Assembly (NCBI RefSeq): GCF_000166715.1
Contig: NZ_AEMI01000016.1
Location: forward strand, 183,614-247,613
Source of the DNA: Leuconostoc gelidum subsp. gelidum KCTC 3527
GTDB taxonomy: Bacteria > Bacillota > Bacilli > Lactobacillales > Lactobacillaceae
Direction: 5' to 3'
DNA length: 64,000 nt
Shown: piece by piece, positions 43,674 to 53,196 of the stretch
Numbering within the stretch: the stretch's first letter is position 1
Layout: every line of letters begins with the position of its first letter
Notes under the pieces: generated by a model
What the model was told of the DNA's origin: nothing
Seen by the model: the letters and a program-made list of their open reading frames with translations, nothing else
Databases searched by the model: none
Made by a program: the position numbers and the translations under genes

Positions 43674-44411
43674 CTAAAAGGACACATCACGCCACTTAAA
43701 CTCAGCTTCTGCACTAACAATATTACCTAGCATGATACGATGTTTACTAGTATGTTCTTGCAAAATCACTTGCGATTGAATCATATGTCCTAAGCGCACT
43801 TCATTCTCAAATTTTAAATTAATATCAGTCACTTCATGGGTTGATAGGAATTCTGGGGTGATAACATCTTGCATCCACTCAAAATACTTTGAATTATTGA
43901 CATGCTTATTGGCATCAATATCAAGATATCGTACATGATAATCATTTTCTTCAAACACCTCATCAATACCAAATTGCGCAGGTTTGGCAATACGTGGTAT
44001 TTGTTTAACACGCTCAGCTTGATATTTATCAACAATATCTTGCGGTAGTCGTGCCATACGTCGATTTTCAATATCAATCATTGCCCAAATTGAATCAACA
44101 CGGATAATTTCGTTTCCAGTGGTGTCAAAAAAAACAAATGGTCGACTGACAAAAAAAGGATTATATTTTGCGGCATACGTCTTAATCGTAATTTCTTCGT
44201 TTATTTTGGGACGACGTGTGATATGTACCTCATACTGCAAAATAATCCAGCCCAAACCACGACCTAAATATATTTTTTGTCCGACACCTAATGCATCACT
44301 TTGCTTCTTTGAAGCCAACACTGCCCAATTTAAAATCATTGGTAATGTTAACTTTCCAGTCGTGTCAGCTTCATAATATTCGACATGTCGTTTAATTTCA
44401 AATGTATGCAT
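43674..44411 (-). CDS. Acyl-ACP thioesterase
   Basis: 245 aa with two hot-dog folds of the plant FatA/bacterial TE family: ADTTGKLTLPMILNW at the start, GWIILQYEVHI, and in the second fold the catalytic Asp/Asn-His region DIDANKHVNNSKYFEWM. It releases free fatty acids from acyl-ACP. A G-rich ribosome site precedes ATG 44411. It lies 45 bases behind rsmI in the opposite-end order of the same strand. Confidence 0.88.
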   Translation of the reverse strand: MHTFEIKRHVEYYEADTTGKLTLPMILNWAVLASKKQSDALGVGQKIYLGRGLGWIILQYEVHITRRPKINEEITIKTYAAKYNPFFVSRPFVFFDTTGNEIIRVDSIWAMIDIENRRMARLPQDIVDKYQAERVKQIPRIAKPAQFGIDEVFEENDYHVRYLDIDANKHVNNSKYFEWMQDVITPEFLSTHEVTDINLKFENEVRLGHMIQSQVILQEHTSKHRIMLGNIVSAEAEFKWRDVSF

Positions 44412-44456
44412 AATAGTCGTCCCCCCGTATGTGACGATTTTTCTTACGATAAATAT

Positions 44457-45332
44457 TTAGTCAATACCATGATAATCAGAGTAAACTGCTTGTCTATCAA
44501 GACCACGTGATTTTGCGATCTGCTTGATTGCCATATTAGGTTTCAATCCCCTACTGATCAAGGTTTCAACAGCATCATGAACGGATAAATCGCGGTCGTC
44601 AGATTTATTTTGTTCTTCTATTACTCCTTGATAACCAGCAATCATCACCACAAATTCACCACGAATTTCATTATCTTTTGCCCATTCAACTAACTCTTGT
44701 GTTGTGCCACGTAAAAATTCCTCGTATCGTTTAGTCAGTTCACGGGCAAGAACAACACGTCGATCATCACCCATAACTTTTTGTATATTTTCTAGTGTTT
44801 TTTTTATGCGATGTGGTGATTCATAAAAAATAATAGTATCTCGTACGCTAGATAATTGTTGTAACTCTGCCAACTGTTCATTGTTTTTTCGTTGTAAAAA
44901 GCCATAAAAATAAAAAGGTTGCGGCACTAACCCACTAGCAATCAAAGCTGTAACACCAGCTGTTGCACCTGGAATCGGTACAACAGTGACATTATTTTCA
45001 ATTGCGGCGGCAACGAGTTCTTTACCTGGATCTGAAATAGATGGCATCCCAGCATCGCTCACTTGAGCCACATTTTTACCGCCTTGTAAATCCAAAATAA
45101 TGCCAGGAATTTTCATTTGCCAATTATGTTCATGAAAACTTGTCTGTTTTGTCTCAATATCAAAATGATTGAGTAGATGTTGTGTATGACGTGTATCTTC
45201 AGCTGCTATTAAATCAACATTTTTTAATGTATCAATAGCGCGGGGTGTCATATCTTGCAAATTGCCTATCGGGGTTGGCACCAAAAATAATGTCCCTGTT
45301 TGTTTTTTTTCAAAACTTTTTTGTTGTTGCAT
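44457..45332 (-). CDS. rsmI: 16S rRNA C1402 ribose-2'-O-methyltransferase RsmI
   Basis: 291 aa tetrapyrrole-methylase-fold enzyme. LFLVPTPIGNLQDMTPRA, AAEDTRHTQHLLNHF, QVSDAGMPSISDPG and VPIPGATAGVTALIASGL are hallmark motifs. It methylates C1402 in the 30S decoding centre using SAM. One base behind holB, with the ribosome site inside the holB end. Confidence 0.93.
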   Translation of the reverse strand: MQQQKSFEKKQTGTLFLVPTPIGNLQDMTPRAIDTLKNVDLIAAEDTRHTQHLLNHFDIETKQTSFHEHNWQMKIPGIILDLQGGKNVAQVSDAGMPSISDPGKELVAAAIENNVTVVPIPGATAGVTALIASGLVPQPFYFYGFLQRKNNEQLAELQQLSSVRDTIIFYESPHRIKKTLENIQKVMGDDRRVVLARELTKRYEEFLRGTTQELVEWAKDNEIRGEFVVMIAGYQGVIEEQNKSDDRDLSVHDAVETLISRGLKPNMAIKQIAKSRGLDRQAVYSDYHGID

Positions 45333-45333
45333 G

Positions 45334-46257
45334 TTATTCTCCTAAGGCAATCGTCACATCAAGCACAATTTTTTCAAGACGCGTTTGTAGCGACACATTA
45401 TTTTGACGTATCCGATCATCAATAAGTACGGCATCACTTGCTCTTAGCAATTGCTTTTTTGTATAATACTGCATCAATGTTTTATATAAACCAACTAACC
45501 TTGGAAACACCAATGCATCATCCGAAACCTGCCCAAAGACAACTGTGTCACGTGACAATTGATGTAACCAATTAAAAAATAATTGCTGTTGTTGATTATC
45601 TTTTAATTGATTAACAAGCTGTGTTTGTACGTATACGAAAGCTTCAATACGACGTTGCATCATTAATTCAAACCATTTAAATAAAATTGATTGTGTCGCC
45701 TGACGCCACTCATCATCAATTAAATCACCTGATAATGCTATTGTTGTTTCAGGTTGCAGATGAACAATTTGGGCACGTGATTGAATCGTTGTCATTACTT
45801 CATTGAGATTTTCTGCTAACATCACAATTAATTGTGGACCTGTAGGTTCCTCAATAAATTTTAATAAGGCATTCCCGGATTCAGCATGAAGTGTTTCTAC
45901 AGCATCAAAAACAAAAACTTTGCGTGTGCTTTCTTGAGCAACCGTCACAAATTCAGGTTTCAAAGCTCTAATTTGATCGACTTTCCAAGTTCTATTTGTG
46001 CCCGTCCCACTCTTTGGCAAACTTGGTTTGACAATTTTAACATCCGGATGATCATTTTCCATGATTCTGACTAGATTACGCTCAGTTGCACCAACAATTT
46101 GCCATGCAAGATACTGAGAAAAAGCCAGCTTTTCTGGCTGACTTGGTCCAATAAATAAATAAAAATGGCTTAACTGACTTTTGCTTATTAAACTCACAAA
46201 ATGCGAAGCTTGTGTCGGATAGACCATTTGTGTTATTGTTGCGAAATTTGATTGCAT
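45334..46257 (-). CDS. holB: DNA polymerase III subunit delta' HolB
   Basis: 307 aa clamp-loader subunit. The degenerate P-loop IGPSQPEKLAF (no ATPase expected), NDHPDVKIVKP, FVFDAVETLHAESGNALLKFIEEP and a sensor-1-like TTIQSRAQ are visible. The Cys4 zinc module that normally precedes the HPD motif is absent. It overlaps darA by one base (TAATG). Confidence 0.9.
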   Translation of the reverse strand: MQSNFATITQMVYPTQASHFVSLISKSQLSHFYLFIGPSQPEKLAFSQYLAWQIVGATERNLVRIMENDHPDVKIVKPSLPKSGTGTNRTWKVDQIRALKPEFVTVAQESTRKVFVFDAVETLHAESGNALLKFIEEPTGPQLIVMLAENLNEVMTTIQSRAQIVHLQPETTIALSGDLIDDEWRQATQSILFKWFELMMQRRIEAFVYVQTQLVNQLKDNQQQQLFFNWLHQLSRDTVVFGQVSDDALVFPRLVGLYKTLMQYYTKKQLLRASDAVLIDDRIRQNNVSLQTRLEKIVLDVTIALGE

Positions 46258-46586
46258 TAGAACTGATGGAATGATTCAATACTTTGTGTATAAACTGTTG
46301 CGCCGCCAACTTCAACTTCGACCGGATAAGCACCAACATGAGCGCCACCAGCATCTAAGCTCACTGGTGGTACCATGTATTGTTTTCTTTTTTGTGAAAC
46401 AGATTGAATCATATCAAGTACTGCTTGGACACGTTCATCTTCAATAGCAATTAAAAATGTTGTATTTCCTGAGCGTAAAAAACCACCCGATGTCGTTAAA
46501 CGTGTTGCACGTACATTTGCTTTTACAAATGCATTACTCAACTTTGTTGTATCTTTATCCTGAACAATAGCCGTAATAAGTTTCAT
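46257..46586 (-). CDS. darA: c-di-AMP-binding PII-like protein DarA (YaaQ)
   Basis: 109 aa. MKLITAIVQDKDTTKLSNAF, RLTTSGGFLRSGNTTFLI (nucleotide-binding G-F-L-R and T28-like loop) and GGATVYTQSIESFHQF match the DarA/PstA family, trimeric receptors of c-di-AMP. The order tmk-darA-holB is conserved in Firmicutes. With kimA in the window, it suggests c-di-AMP control of potassium, though its partner here is unknown. Confidence 0.9.
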   Translation of the reverse strand: MKLITAIVQDKDTTKLSNAFVKANVRATRLTTSGGFLRSGNTTFLIAIEDERVQAVLDMIQSVSQKRKQYMVPPVSLDAGGAHVGAYPVEVEVGGATVYTQSIESFHQF

Positions 46587-46591
46587 AAAAA

Positions 46592-47236
46592 TTACTCCTT
46601 TCGAGTTTTAAGCGTTTTCAACAATAATGCACGCGTATCAGCCACTACTTGATCTAACGGCTGTGCAGCATCAATCAATTTAATTCTATCAGAAAAGTCA
46701 TGTTGTAGTTGTAAATATGTTTGGCGTACTGTCTGATGAAATGATAAATCTTCTTTATCAAGCCGATCAATTTTACCTTGACGATTTGCTTTAACACGTG
46801 CTAATCCAAGCTCTGGTGGTACATCAAAATAAATTGTTAGGTCTGGCATTAAACCTTCTGTTGCAAATTGATTAATTTGCCATATATTGTCAACACCTAA
46901 CCCTCGACCACCCCCTTGGTAAGCTAAAGAACTGTCAATGTAGCGATCAGAAATAACTACTTTACCGGATTTTAAGGCCGGTAATATAATTTCTACCAAA
47001 TGTTGGCGACGCGCAGCTGTATAAAGTAACGCCTCTGTCCGCTCATCCATACCATTATCTTCCGCAGGTTGTAAAATGGCACGAATTGCTTCAGATATTG
47101 GATTGCCCCCCGGCTCACGTGTCGTGATTAATTCACCCCCGAGTAACGGTTTTAATTCAGAAATTAAAATTTCCAAAACACTGGTCTTGCCGGCACCCTC
47201 TGGCCCTTCAAACGTAATAAATAATGGCTTTGTCAT
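46592..47236 (-). CDS. tmk: Thymidylate kinase
   Basis: 214 aa. P-loop FEGPEGAGKTSV, the TTREPGG motif with the DR(Y/H) segment SDRYIDSSLAYQGGGRGL, and the LID arginines in RVKANRQGKIDRLD. It makes dTDP from dTMP, downstream of Tdk in salvage. Start chosen at 47236 because the P-loop then sits in its usual place; an in-frame start at 47308 would add 24 residues unlike the family. Confidence 0.94.
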   Translation of the reverse strand: MTKPLFITFEGPEGAGKTSVLEILISELKPLLGGELITTREPGGNPISEAIRAILQPAEDNGMDERTEALLYTAARRQHLVEIILPALKSGKVVISDRYIDSSLAYQGGGRGLGVDNIWQINQFATEGLMPDLTIYFDVPPELGLARVKANRQGKIDRLDKEDLSFHQTVRQTYLQLQHDFSDRIKLIDAAQPLDQVVADTRALLLKTLKTRKE

Positions 47237-47312
47237 GATATTGGTATCCTGTTTCTTAGTTTCATACAGTTCATACAGAAAAATAGTGACCTTTTTAATA
47301 TGCGCCACATCA

Positions 47313-47579
47313 TCAAAATTGATTACGATCAGTTTTTAAAACATGCGTTTGCATATGTCCAACCGTTTTTCGTCGTCTTGCCTCACGATAAAGGTAATTA
47401 AATTTTGCTTTATTTAATGCTGTTTGAGACTGTATTAGCCGTACATTTACTTGGCCATCTAATAGCGCTTCCTCAGAATTTTTCGCCATATCCCAATCTA
47501 TTTTTGCCTTATCAACTTGAAAAACAAGGGCTTGATCATATTCATGACGTAGGTCACGCTTTTTTTTTCCAAAAATCAT
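47313..47579 (-). CDS. YaaL-like DUF2508 protein
   Basis: 88 aa, mostly helical and charged: [19 protein letters not shown] and [18 protein letters not shown] match the short DUF2508/YaaL family found between recR and tmk in Firmicutes. Function unknown. It overlaps recR by four bases. Confidence 0.75.
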   Translation of the reverse strand: MIFGKKKRDLRHEYDQALVFQVDKAKIDWDMAKNSEEALLDGQVNVRLIQSQTALNKAKFNYLYREARRRKTVGHMQTHVLKTDRNQF

Positions 47580-48181
47580 AATTCTGTTCGTCCTTGTACG
47601 GCTTTAATAAGTGTTAACTGATCTGCATAATCGATATCTGACCCAACTGCCAAACCATGTGCTAAACGTGTCACCTTAATTCCTGCAGGCTTGAGTAGCC
47701 TTGCAAGATACATGGCTGTTGCTTCACCTTCAGCGGTAACATTGGTACCAACAATAACCTCATCAATTTCTTGATGTTCTGATAAACGTCGAATTAAACT
47801 AGGTAAATTAATATCTTCTGGCCCTGTTCCCGCACTAGGTGAGATTACACCGTTCAAAATATGGTAAAGTCCATGATAGTCCCTCGTGTTCTCCATAGCC
47901 ATGACATCACGAGAATTTTCGACAACAAACACTGTAGATTGATCACGCGTAGCATCTCGACATATCACACAAGGATTAATACTATTTTCCGTTATATTAC
48001 CACATACCGAACAAAATGTCAGATCTTTTTTGGCAGAAACGAGTGATTTTGAAAAATCTAGTACATCTTTTTCGTCCATGCCAAGCGTATAAAAAGCCAA
48101 ACGTGTCGCAGTTTTTGAACCAATACCAGGTAATTTTGTATAACTATCTATTAATTTTGCAATAGGTTCTGGATAATCCAT
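47576..48181 (-). CDS. recR: Recombination mediator RecR
   Basis: 201 aa. N-terminal HhH ([15 protein letters not shown]), a Cys4 zinc finger ([18 protein letters not shown]), a Toprim domain ([26 protein letters not shown]) and the terminal [19 protein letters not shown]. It works with RecO to load RecA at gaps. Only 39 bases separate it from dnaX; the ebfC/ybaB gene that normally stands between them is absent. Confidence 0.95.
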   Translation of the reverse strand: MDYPEPIAKLIDSYTKLPGIGSKTATRLAFYTLGMDEKDVLDFSKSLVSAKKDLTFCSVCGNITENSINPCVICRDATRDQSTVFVVENSRDVMAMENTRDYHGLYHILNGVISPSAGTGPEDINLPSLIRRLSEHQEIDEVIVGTNVTAEGEATAMYLARLLKPAGIKVTRLAHGLAVGSDIDYADQLTLIKAVQGRTEL

Positions 48182-48220
48182 AGATTAAAAGGCTACATGA
48201 GCCAATCCTTTCTTTTATTA

Positions 48221-49987
48221 TTAATCAATAACAGTTACAATATCACTACCAAACATTTTTTTTGCTGCCATAACAACAGCCGGTTCCGTTACCTTTGCCA
48301 CCATTTTTGGTTCTTCAATGTTTGTTAATGCCTTTTGACTACTCACGCGTGGTAAATCAGTTAAAACAATTCGTTTTGTCTCACCTGATTTGAGCTTTGT
48401 GACATATGCTGCGCGTTCTTGATGCCAATCATCTTGTGAAATAAACACCATTGATAACGGTAAATGCTGTTCTCGTAGTGCTGCTTCCAAACTATTTTGC
48501 ATTTGAGCATCATGTAAAGCCTGTTCAAGCAACGCTGGATAATCAAATGCTAGCACAATAGCTTCCTCGCTTGCAGCGACAGGTTCAGCAATTGTAAGCA
48601 TTGCTTGTTGTGCAACATCAAATTGTGTAATAAGTGTTGACCAATTATTTTTTACCCGACTTAGTGCTTCACGTTTAGCCATTTGTAATACCGCAAACAC
48701 TGCTTGTTGCCCAGTTCGAACCAACAAATTAATATCAGCATTTTGATTTATTTGCTCGGATGACACCGGATTAACTGCTTGTTTTTGCTCTGAAACAATA
48801 GGCGTGACATTTTTAAATTTTTCAGCAACTATAGGTGTGACATTTATTGTTTGATTTTTTATATCACCTTCATTTATTGCTGCTGAAGACATAAGTGATT
48901 CATCGTTTGCTGATGATGCTTCAAAAGAGACCGGTACTGTCGCTATAGGTTCGACAAGCATGCTCAATTTCACGGTTAATAGTTCTAGATACACATCACT
49001 TTGCATAGTTTGCATCAACTGTTTTTGGATACCATCTAGTGTCAGCATCATTTGTTCAATACGGGTTATACCCAGTTTTTTTGACAATAATTGTAACTCT
49101 GATAATTGAATTGTTGACTTAATTAACTCTTCTGCAACATCAACAAGCATGATATCTCGTAGTAGACCAAGAATATCGACAACAAACCGTTGTGCATCTT
49201 TACCTTCAATGAGAATATCGTGTAACACCTGTAAACTTTTAGGTGTATCGCCAGCACTTACGGCTTTCACATACGACAACAATTCTGTTGTCGTCGTTGA
49301 TCCCGTGACTTGTAACGCATTATCAACAGTCACATTATCAGTACTAAACGCAATAACCTGGTCTAATATGGACAAAGCATCACGCATGCCACCCTCAGCA
49401 ACATTTGCAATAATACGGAGTGCGTCGTCTTCATAAGCTATCTGTTGTTTATTCAATATATCTACTAACCGCGCTTTGATAATTGAACTATCAATACGTT
49501 TAAATTCAAACCGTTGCGTTCGTGACAAAATAGTTACAGGTACCTTTTGTGGTTCAGTCGTTGCCAAAATAAATTTGACATTGGCTGGTGGTTCTTCTAA
49601 TGTTTTAAGCAGTGCGTTGAAGGCACTATTTGATAGCATATGCACCTCATCGATGATATATACTTTAAATTCTGCTTCAATTGGTGCATAATCAACATTT
49701 GATAAAATATCACGCATATCTTCAACACGGCTATTTGATGCAGCATCAAATTCAACAATATCTGGTATCTGTGAATCATCTGTTGTAGGATCAATACCAT
49801 TTATTTCACGAGCAAATATTTTAGCGGCCGATGTTTTTCCTGTGCCACGCGGACCAGAAAATAAATAAGCATGACCTGTTTGATGAGTTTCAATGGCATT
49901 TTTAAGCGTCTGTGTAATCACTTCTTGCCCAACCATATCATCAAACGTTCGTGGTCTGTAGACCCGATATAATGCCTGATATGCCAA
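48221..49987 (-). CDS. dnaX: DNA polymerase III subunits gamma/tau
   Basis: 588 aa. The start is TTG 49987, set by GGAGGTGG 7 bases upstream and giving LAYQALYRVYRPRTFDDMVG. P-loop GPRGTGKTSAAK, Walker B IIDEVHML, sensor 1 LATTEPQK, then the collar and a weakly conserved tau C-terminus. Unusually, the zinc-binding insert with four cysteines after the P-loop helix is missing (EINGIDPTTDDSQIPDIVEF runs straight to DAASN). It lies just behind the SRP RNA gene. Confidence 0.93.
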   Translation of the reverse strand: MAYQALYRVYRPRTFDDMVGQEVITQTLKNAIETHQTGHAYLFSGPRGTGKTSAAKIFAREINGIDPTTDDSQIPDIVEFDAASNSRVEDMRDILSNVDYAPIEAEFKVYIIDEVHMLSNSAFNALLKTLEEPPANVKFILATTEPQKVPVTILSRTQRFEFKRIDSSIIKARLVDILNKQQIAYEDDALRIIANVAEGGMRDALSILDQVIAFSTDNVTVDNALQVTGSTTTTELLSYVKAVSAGDTPKSLQVLHDILIEGKDAQRFVVDILGLLRDIMLVDVAEELIKSTIQLSELQLLSKKLGITRIEQMMLTLDGIQKQLMQTMQSDVYLELLTVKLSMLVEPIATVPVSFEASSANDESLMSSAAINEGDIKNQTINVTPIVAEKFKNVTPIVSEQKQAVNPVSSEQINQNADINLLVRTGQQAVFAVLQMAKREALSRVKNNWSTLITQFDVAQQAMLTIAEPVAASEEAIVLAFDYPALLEQALHDAQMQNSLEAALREQHLPLSMVFISQDDWHQERAAYVTKLKSGETKRIVLTDLPRVSSQKALTNIEEPKMVAKVTEPAVVMAAKKMFGSDIVTVID

Positions 49988-50080
49988 AGTCACCACCTCC
50001 ATTACTAGTTTATTGCTATGTCGTAAAAACTTGTCAATTGCATTTGTCTCACTACAGATCACAAGTTATTTACAAAAAAA

Positions 50081-50095
50081 GACCGCAATGCGGTC
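50081..50095 (-). terminator. SRP RNA terminator
   Basis: GACCGC-AAT-GCGGTC with a 7-base T-run after it on the minus strand. Confidence 0.85.
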
Positions 50096-50097
50096 AA

Positions 50098-50181
50098 ATA
50101 TGTACACAAGCACAGTATTGAACAACCTTAGAGCTGCTACATTCCTGTCCTGACCCAGTTCGAGAGCCAACACTTGCCTGC
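50098..50181 (-). ncRNA. ffs: Signal recognition particle RNA (small bacterial type)
   Basis: The transcript contains GGGTCAGGACAGGAATGTA followed by GCAGCTCTAAGG, the domain IV hairpin bound by Ffh (GGUCAGG, the GGAA tetraloop and AGCAGC). The ends pair (GCAAG with CTTGT). It is the roughly 85-base form of lactic acid bacteria. Position between tadA/HD and dnaX matches scr of B. subtilis. It guides membrane-protein mRNAs to SecYEG. Ends are approximate. Confidence 0.88.
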
Positions 50182-50187
50182 TTTATT

Positions 50188-50216
50188 ATTATATCTAATT
50201 TTTAAAGTTTACGCAA
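50188..50216 (-). promoter_or_regulatory. SRP RNA promoter
   Basis: -35 TTGCGT (50211-50216), 17-base spacer, -10 TATAAT (50188-50193). The -35 lies within the last codons of the HD-domain gene. Confidence 0.7.
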
Positions 50217-50727
50217 ATACTTCTGCAATTTTTTTGGTCCATTTTGTATGCCATTTAAAATATGTTAAATATGTCTTTGGTATGAGGTACTCATTAACTG
50301 CAGCAAAATCATCCACAATTGATACAATCCAACTTTCACGATATTTTGGTAATGCAATCGTTGCACCAAACATATGTTTTAAAATAATATCTGCTTCTTT
50401 TGAATTAATATGAGTTATTTTTTGCGCATTTTTTAATGCAATACGCGGATGCACATAAGCATGTGACCCTTCTTCAAACTTCGTCACACGCCAGTCGTAA
50501 TAAAACATATCATGTAGTAGCCCTGCACGTGCGGTAGCTGTTTCATCCGCACCAATTTTTTTAGCAATCAGGTAAGAACGGTATGATACTGAAATAGAAT
50601 GACGTAACCGATTTGAAAAATGATGTTGTGTATATTGTGACAGTTGTTGTACTTCATCGTGTTGTAACAAGTCATCTACGATATTTAAATACTCTTGGTC
50701 GTTACGCCAAGCATTCGGATTTTGCAT
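50209..50727 (-). CDS. HD-domain phosphohydrolase
   Basis: 172 aa. The metal-binding pattern is visible: LRHSISVSYRSYLIAKK (His), AGLLHDMFYYD (HD pair), and the late Asp in VSIVDDFAAVNEY. It is a stand-alone HD protein; substrate unknown. It sits between tadA and ffs with an AAGGA site. Some relatives are annotated as putative nucleotidases. Confidence 0.78.
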   Translation of the reverse strand: MQNPNAWRNDQEYLNIVDDLLQHDEVQQLSQYTQHHFSNRLRHSISVSYRSYLIAKKIGADETATARAGLLHDMFYYDWRVTKFEEGSHAYVHPRIALKNAQKITHINSKEADIILKHMFGATIALPKYRESWIVSIVDDFAAVNEYLIPKTYLTYFKWHTKWTKKIAEVFA

Positions 50728-50800
50728 GTATACTTTTCCTTATTTGATAAGTCTGACTACATTATAATACTAAACAGGATGATTGTGTACCAATTTGCAT

Positions 50801-51298
50801 TTATTTTTTTCCAAGTTTACGCTGTAAACGAATTTTTTTAAAAAAATTCTGTAATAATGCACCACCTTCTGCACCGCGAATATTGGTGTGTACATCAGCA
50901 CGATGGTTTAAACGGTCATCTTCTAATAACTGATATAAAGATCTTGTACCGCCGCCTTTACTATCTTCTGCACCATAATAAACTGACGGAATACGTGCAT
51001 TAATGATTGCTCCCGCACACATAATACAAGGTTCAAGTGTCACAAATAAGGCCGTGTCTTCCAAACGCCACGAACTTAATAAGTGATTTGCAGCCTCTAT
51101 AGCTAGTAACTCTGCATGTGCTGTCGCTATTTGGTCTGCCTCTCGATGATTGTGTGCACGAGCAATAATGACATTATCTTTTACAATGACTGCACCAATT
51201 GGCACTTCACCATCAGTTTCAGCAAGTTTCGCTTCATTTAGCGCAACCTGCATGAAATAATCAATTTGTTCACTACTAAACTTTGGTTGTTGGATCAT
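50801..51298 (-). CDS. tadA: tRNA-specific adenosine deaminase TadA
   Basis: 165 aa. Zinc deaminase motifs TAHAELLAIEAAN (HAE) and LEPCIMCAGAI (PCxxC). It converts A34 to inosine in tRNA-Arg. It overlaps the rsmC end by 23 bases and has a GGAG ribosome site. Position before ffs-dnaX is as in B. subtilis (yaaJ). Confidence 0.93.
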   Translation of the reverse strand: MIQQPKFSSEQIDYFMQVALNEAKLAETDGEVPIGAVIVKDNVIIARAHNHREADQIATAHAELLAIEAANHLLSSWRLEDTALFVTLEPCIMCAGAIINARIPSVYYGAEDSKGGGTRSLYQLLEDDRLNHRADVHTNIRGAEGGALLQNFFKKIRLQRKLGKK

Positions 51299-51917
51299 AT
51301 GCGCTCTCCAAGATATAATAACCTTTATCTTTGTGAATAACTTTCACATTGCCAAAAACAGTGGCCATATTTTTTTGTGCTGATGGTGCGCCTTGCTTTT
51401 TTTGTAACACTGCAATTAATTTACCACCTGGCAGTAAATATTGGATGCTTTCTTGTAACATTGCCGTGACGACACTCTTTCCAGCACGAATAGGCGGATT
51501 CGCCAATATCAAGGCATACTTATCAGATACGCTAGCATATATATCGGATTGAAAAACGTTAACTAAACTCAACACACCATTTTGCTCTGCATTCTTACAC
51601 GCTAATGCCAGAGCACGTTCATTGACATCTGTCATATCTACTGGCTGCTGTAAATATTTTGCTACCGCTACACCAACTGGCCCGTAGCCCGTCCCAAGAT
51701 CTAATATTTTCCCTGAAATAATAGTTGTTTTATTTAATGCATTTAACATTGTCCTTGTGCCAAAGTCGACAGTTGATTTAGAAAAAACCCCACTATCTGT
51801 TGTAAAATGTAGATGATTACCTAATAAATCAAAATCAAAATCTTGATAATGATGCTCTGAATTAGGACTAGCTGTAAAATACATTTCTCCAGCAATTTTT
51901 TCTTTAGATGTATCCAT
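51276..51917 (-). CDS. rsmC: RsmC-like 16S rRNA guanine-N2 methyltransferase
   Basis: 213 aa class I methyltransferase: SAM motif ILDLGTGYGPVGVAVAKY and catalytic ANPPIRAGKSVV (NPPIRAGK, typical of the RsmC/YbxB family that modifies G1207). Start 51917 is set by AAGGAG. It follows rplL behind a terminator with a UUCG loop, as ybxB follows rplL in B. subtilis; rpoB is not next here. Confidence 0.88.
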   Translation of the reverse strand: MDTSKEKIAGEMYFTASPNSEHHYQDFDFDLLGNHLHFTTDSGVFSKSTVDFGTRTMLNALNKTTIISGKILDLGTGYGPVGVAVAKYLQQPVDMTDVNERALALACKNAEQNGVLSLVNVFQSDIYASVSDKYALILANPPIRAGKSVVTAMLQESIQYLLPGGKLIAVLQKKQGAPSAQKNMATVFGNVKVIHKDKGYYILESAYDPTTKV

Positions 51918-51946
51918 TAATAGCTCCTTAAGTTTTATGTACAAAA

Positions 51947-51970
51947 AAAGAAGTACCGAAGCACCTCTTT
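51947..51970 (-). terminator. rplJL terminator with a UUCG loop
   Basis: A 10-bp stem (with two G-U pairs) capped on the minus strand by C-TTCG-G and followed by a 7-base T-run. Confidence 0.8.
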
Positions 51971-52049
51971 TAATATAGCAAATCAGTTATGATTTCAAAT
52001 TAGAAAATCTTAACTCACACTGCCAAATTCATAATTTCAAAAAACGAAA

Positions 52050-52415
52050 TTACTTCAATGCTACTGCTGCGCCAGTTGCTTCCAAAGTTTCTTTCAATTC
52101 GTTAGCAGCAGCTTCATCAAGACCTTCTTTAACGATTGAAGGTGCATTGTCAACTAAGTCCTTAGCTTCCTTCAATCCAAGACCAGTTGCTTCACGAACT
52201 GCCTTGATAACCTTAACTTTAGCAGTACCTGCTGAAGTTAATTCTACATCAAAGTCTGTCTTTTCAGCTACGCCGCCGTCAGCTGCTCCAGCTGCTGCTA
52301 CGGGTGCTGCTGCTGAAACGTCAAATTCTTCTTCGATTGCTGAAACCAAATCAGCTAAATCCAAGATTGTTGCATCCTTCAATGATGCGATAATCGCGTC
52401 TTTATCAAAAGCCAT
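52050..52415 (-). CDS. rplL: 50S ribosomal protein L7/L12
   Basis: 121 aa stalk protein. N-terminal dimerisation helices ([20 protein letters not shown]), an Ala-rich hinge (about 37-50) and the C-terminal GTPase-factor-binding domain ([24 protein letters not shown], here [20 protein letters not shown]). GGAGG sets the start at 52415. Second gene behind rplJ. Confidence 0.97.
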   Translation of the reverse strand: MAFDKDAIIASLKDATILDLADLVSAIEEEFDVSAAAPVAAAGAADGGVAEKTDFDVELTSAGTAKVKVIKAVREATGLGLKEAKDLVDNAPSIVKEGLDEAAANELKETLEATGAAVALK

Positions 52416-52453
52416 GATTAAATCCTCCAATTTTTTGTATGTTATTTTTTTAA

Positions 52454-53014
52454 TTATTCAGCATCTGTTGCTGCTTCAGCAACAGGTACTTCTTCGGTAG
52501 TAGTGGCTTCGCCACCATTTTCCTCTTCCAACTTTTCTTGCAATGCCTTAACAACATATGCAAATGAACGGATTGGGAATTGGAATTCGGCCAACAATTG
52601 TCCAAACAAACCTTCGCGTGATGGCAAAGATGCATATTTGTTAATGTCGTCCAAGTTAGCAATGTTGCCATCGACAACACCACCTTTGATTTCCAACTTT
52701 TCGTTGGCGTCAGCAAATTTCTTCAAAATACGTGATGGTGCAATAGCATCATCATTTGAGAATGCGACGGCTGATGGACCGGCAAAAATGTCGTTCAATT
52801 CAGCAAATCCAGCCTTTTCAGCGGCACGTGTCAAAATCTTGTTCTTGATAACTTCAAGTACAACACCTTCTTGGCGCAATTGATGACGCAAATCTGTAGA
52901 TTGAGCAACTGTCAATCCACGAGCATCAACAACAACTGCTGAAGCAGCATTCTTGAATTGATCAGCAATTTCTTCAACTTTTTGTGCTTTTACTGCAATA
53001 GCTTTTTCACTCAT
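52454..53014 (-). CDS. rplJ: 50S ribosomal protein L10
   Basis: 186 aa. [20 protein letters not shown] and [13 protein letters not shown] are typical; the C-terminal helices that bind L7/L12 end in an acidic tail. L10 holds the stalk on 23S rRNA and binds its own leader to repress rplJL. Confidence 0.96.
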   Translation of the reverse strand: MSEKAIAVKAQKVEEIADQFKNAASAVVVDARGLTVAQSTDLRHQLRQEGVVLEVIKNKILTRAAEKAGFAELNDIFAGPSAVAFSNDDAIAPSRILKKFADANEKLEIKGGVVDGNIANLDDINKYASLPSREGLFGQLLAEFQFPIRSFAYVVKALQEKLEEENGGEATTTEEVPVAEAATDAE

Positions 53015-53056
53015 GATATATATTCTCCTTTCATAATATTATTTTGCAAAAGAAAT

Positions 53057-53141
53057 CCCGTGTACCAAAAGACACACGGGAAAAGTTTTTTAAACTTCCT
53101 CGGCAGGATATTAAGGTACAAGTACCTCCTGAGTCTTAGGC
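53057..53141 (-). promoter_or_regulatory. L10 leader (rplJL autoregulation)
   Basis: GCCTAAGACTCAGGAGG and AATATCCTGCCGAGGAAG, about 17 bases apart, match the L10-binding leader pattern, in which CCTGCCGAGG mimics the 23S site. An attenuator stem, CCCGTGT/ACACGGG (53057-53080), with T-rich sequence follows. L10(L12) binding would favour termination. Confidence 0.85.
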
Positions 53142-53196
53142 AAAATGATTTAATTTACTTAATAAGTATATCAAACGAAGTTGATATCGTCAAACT

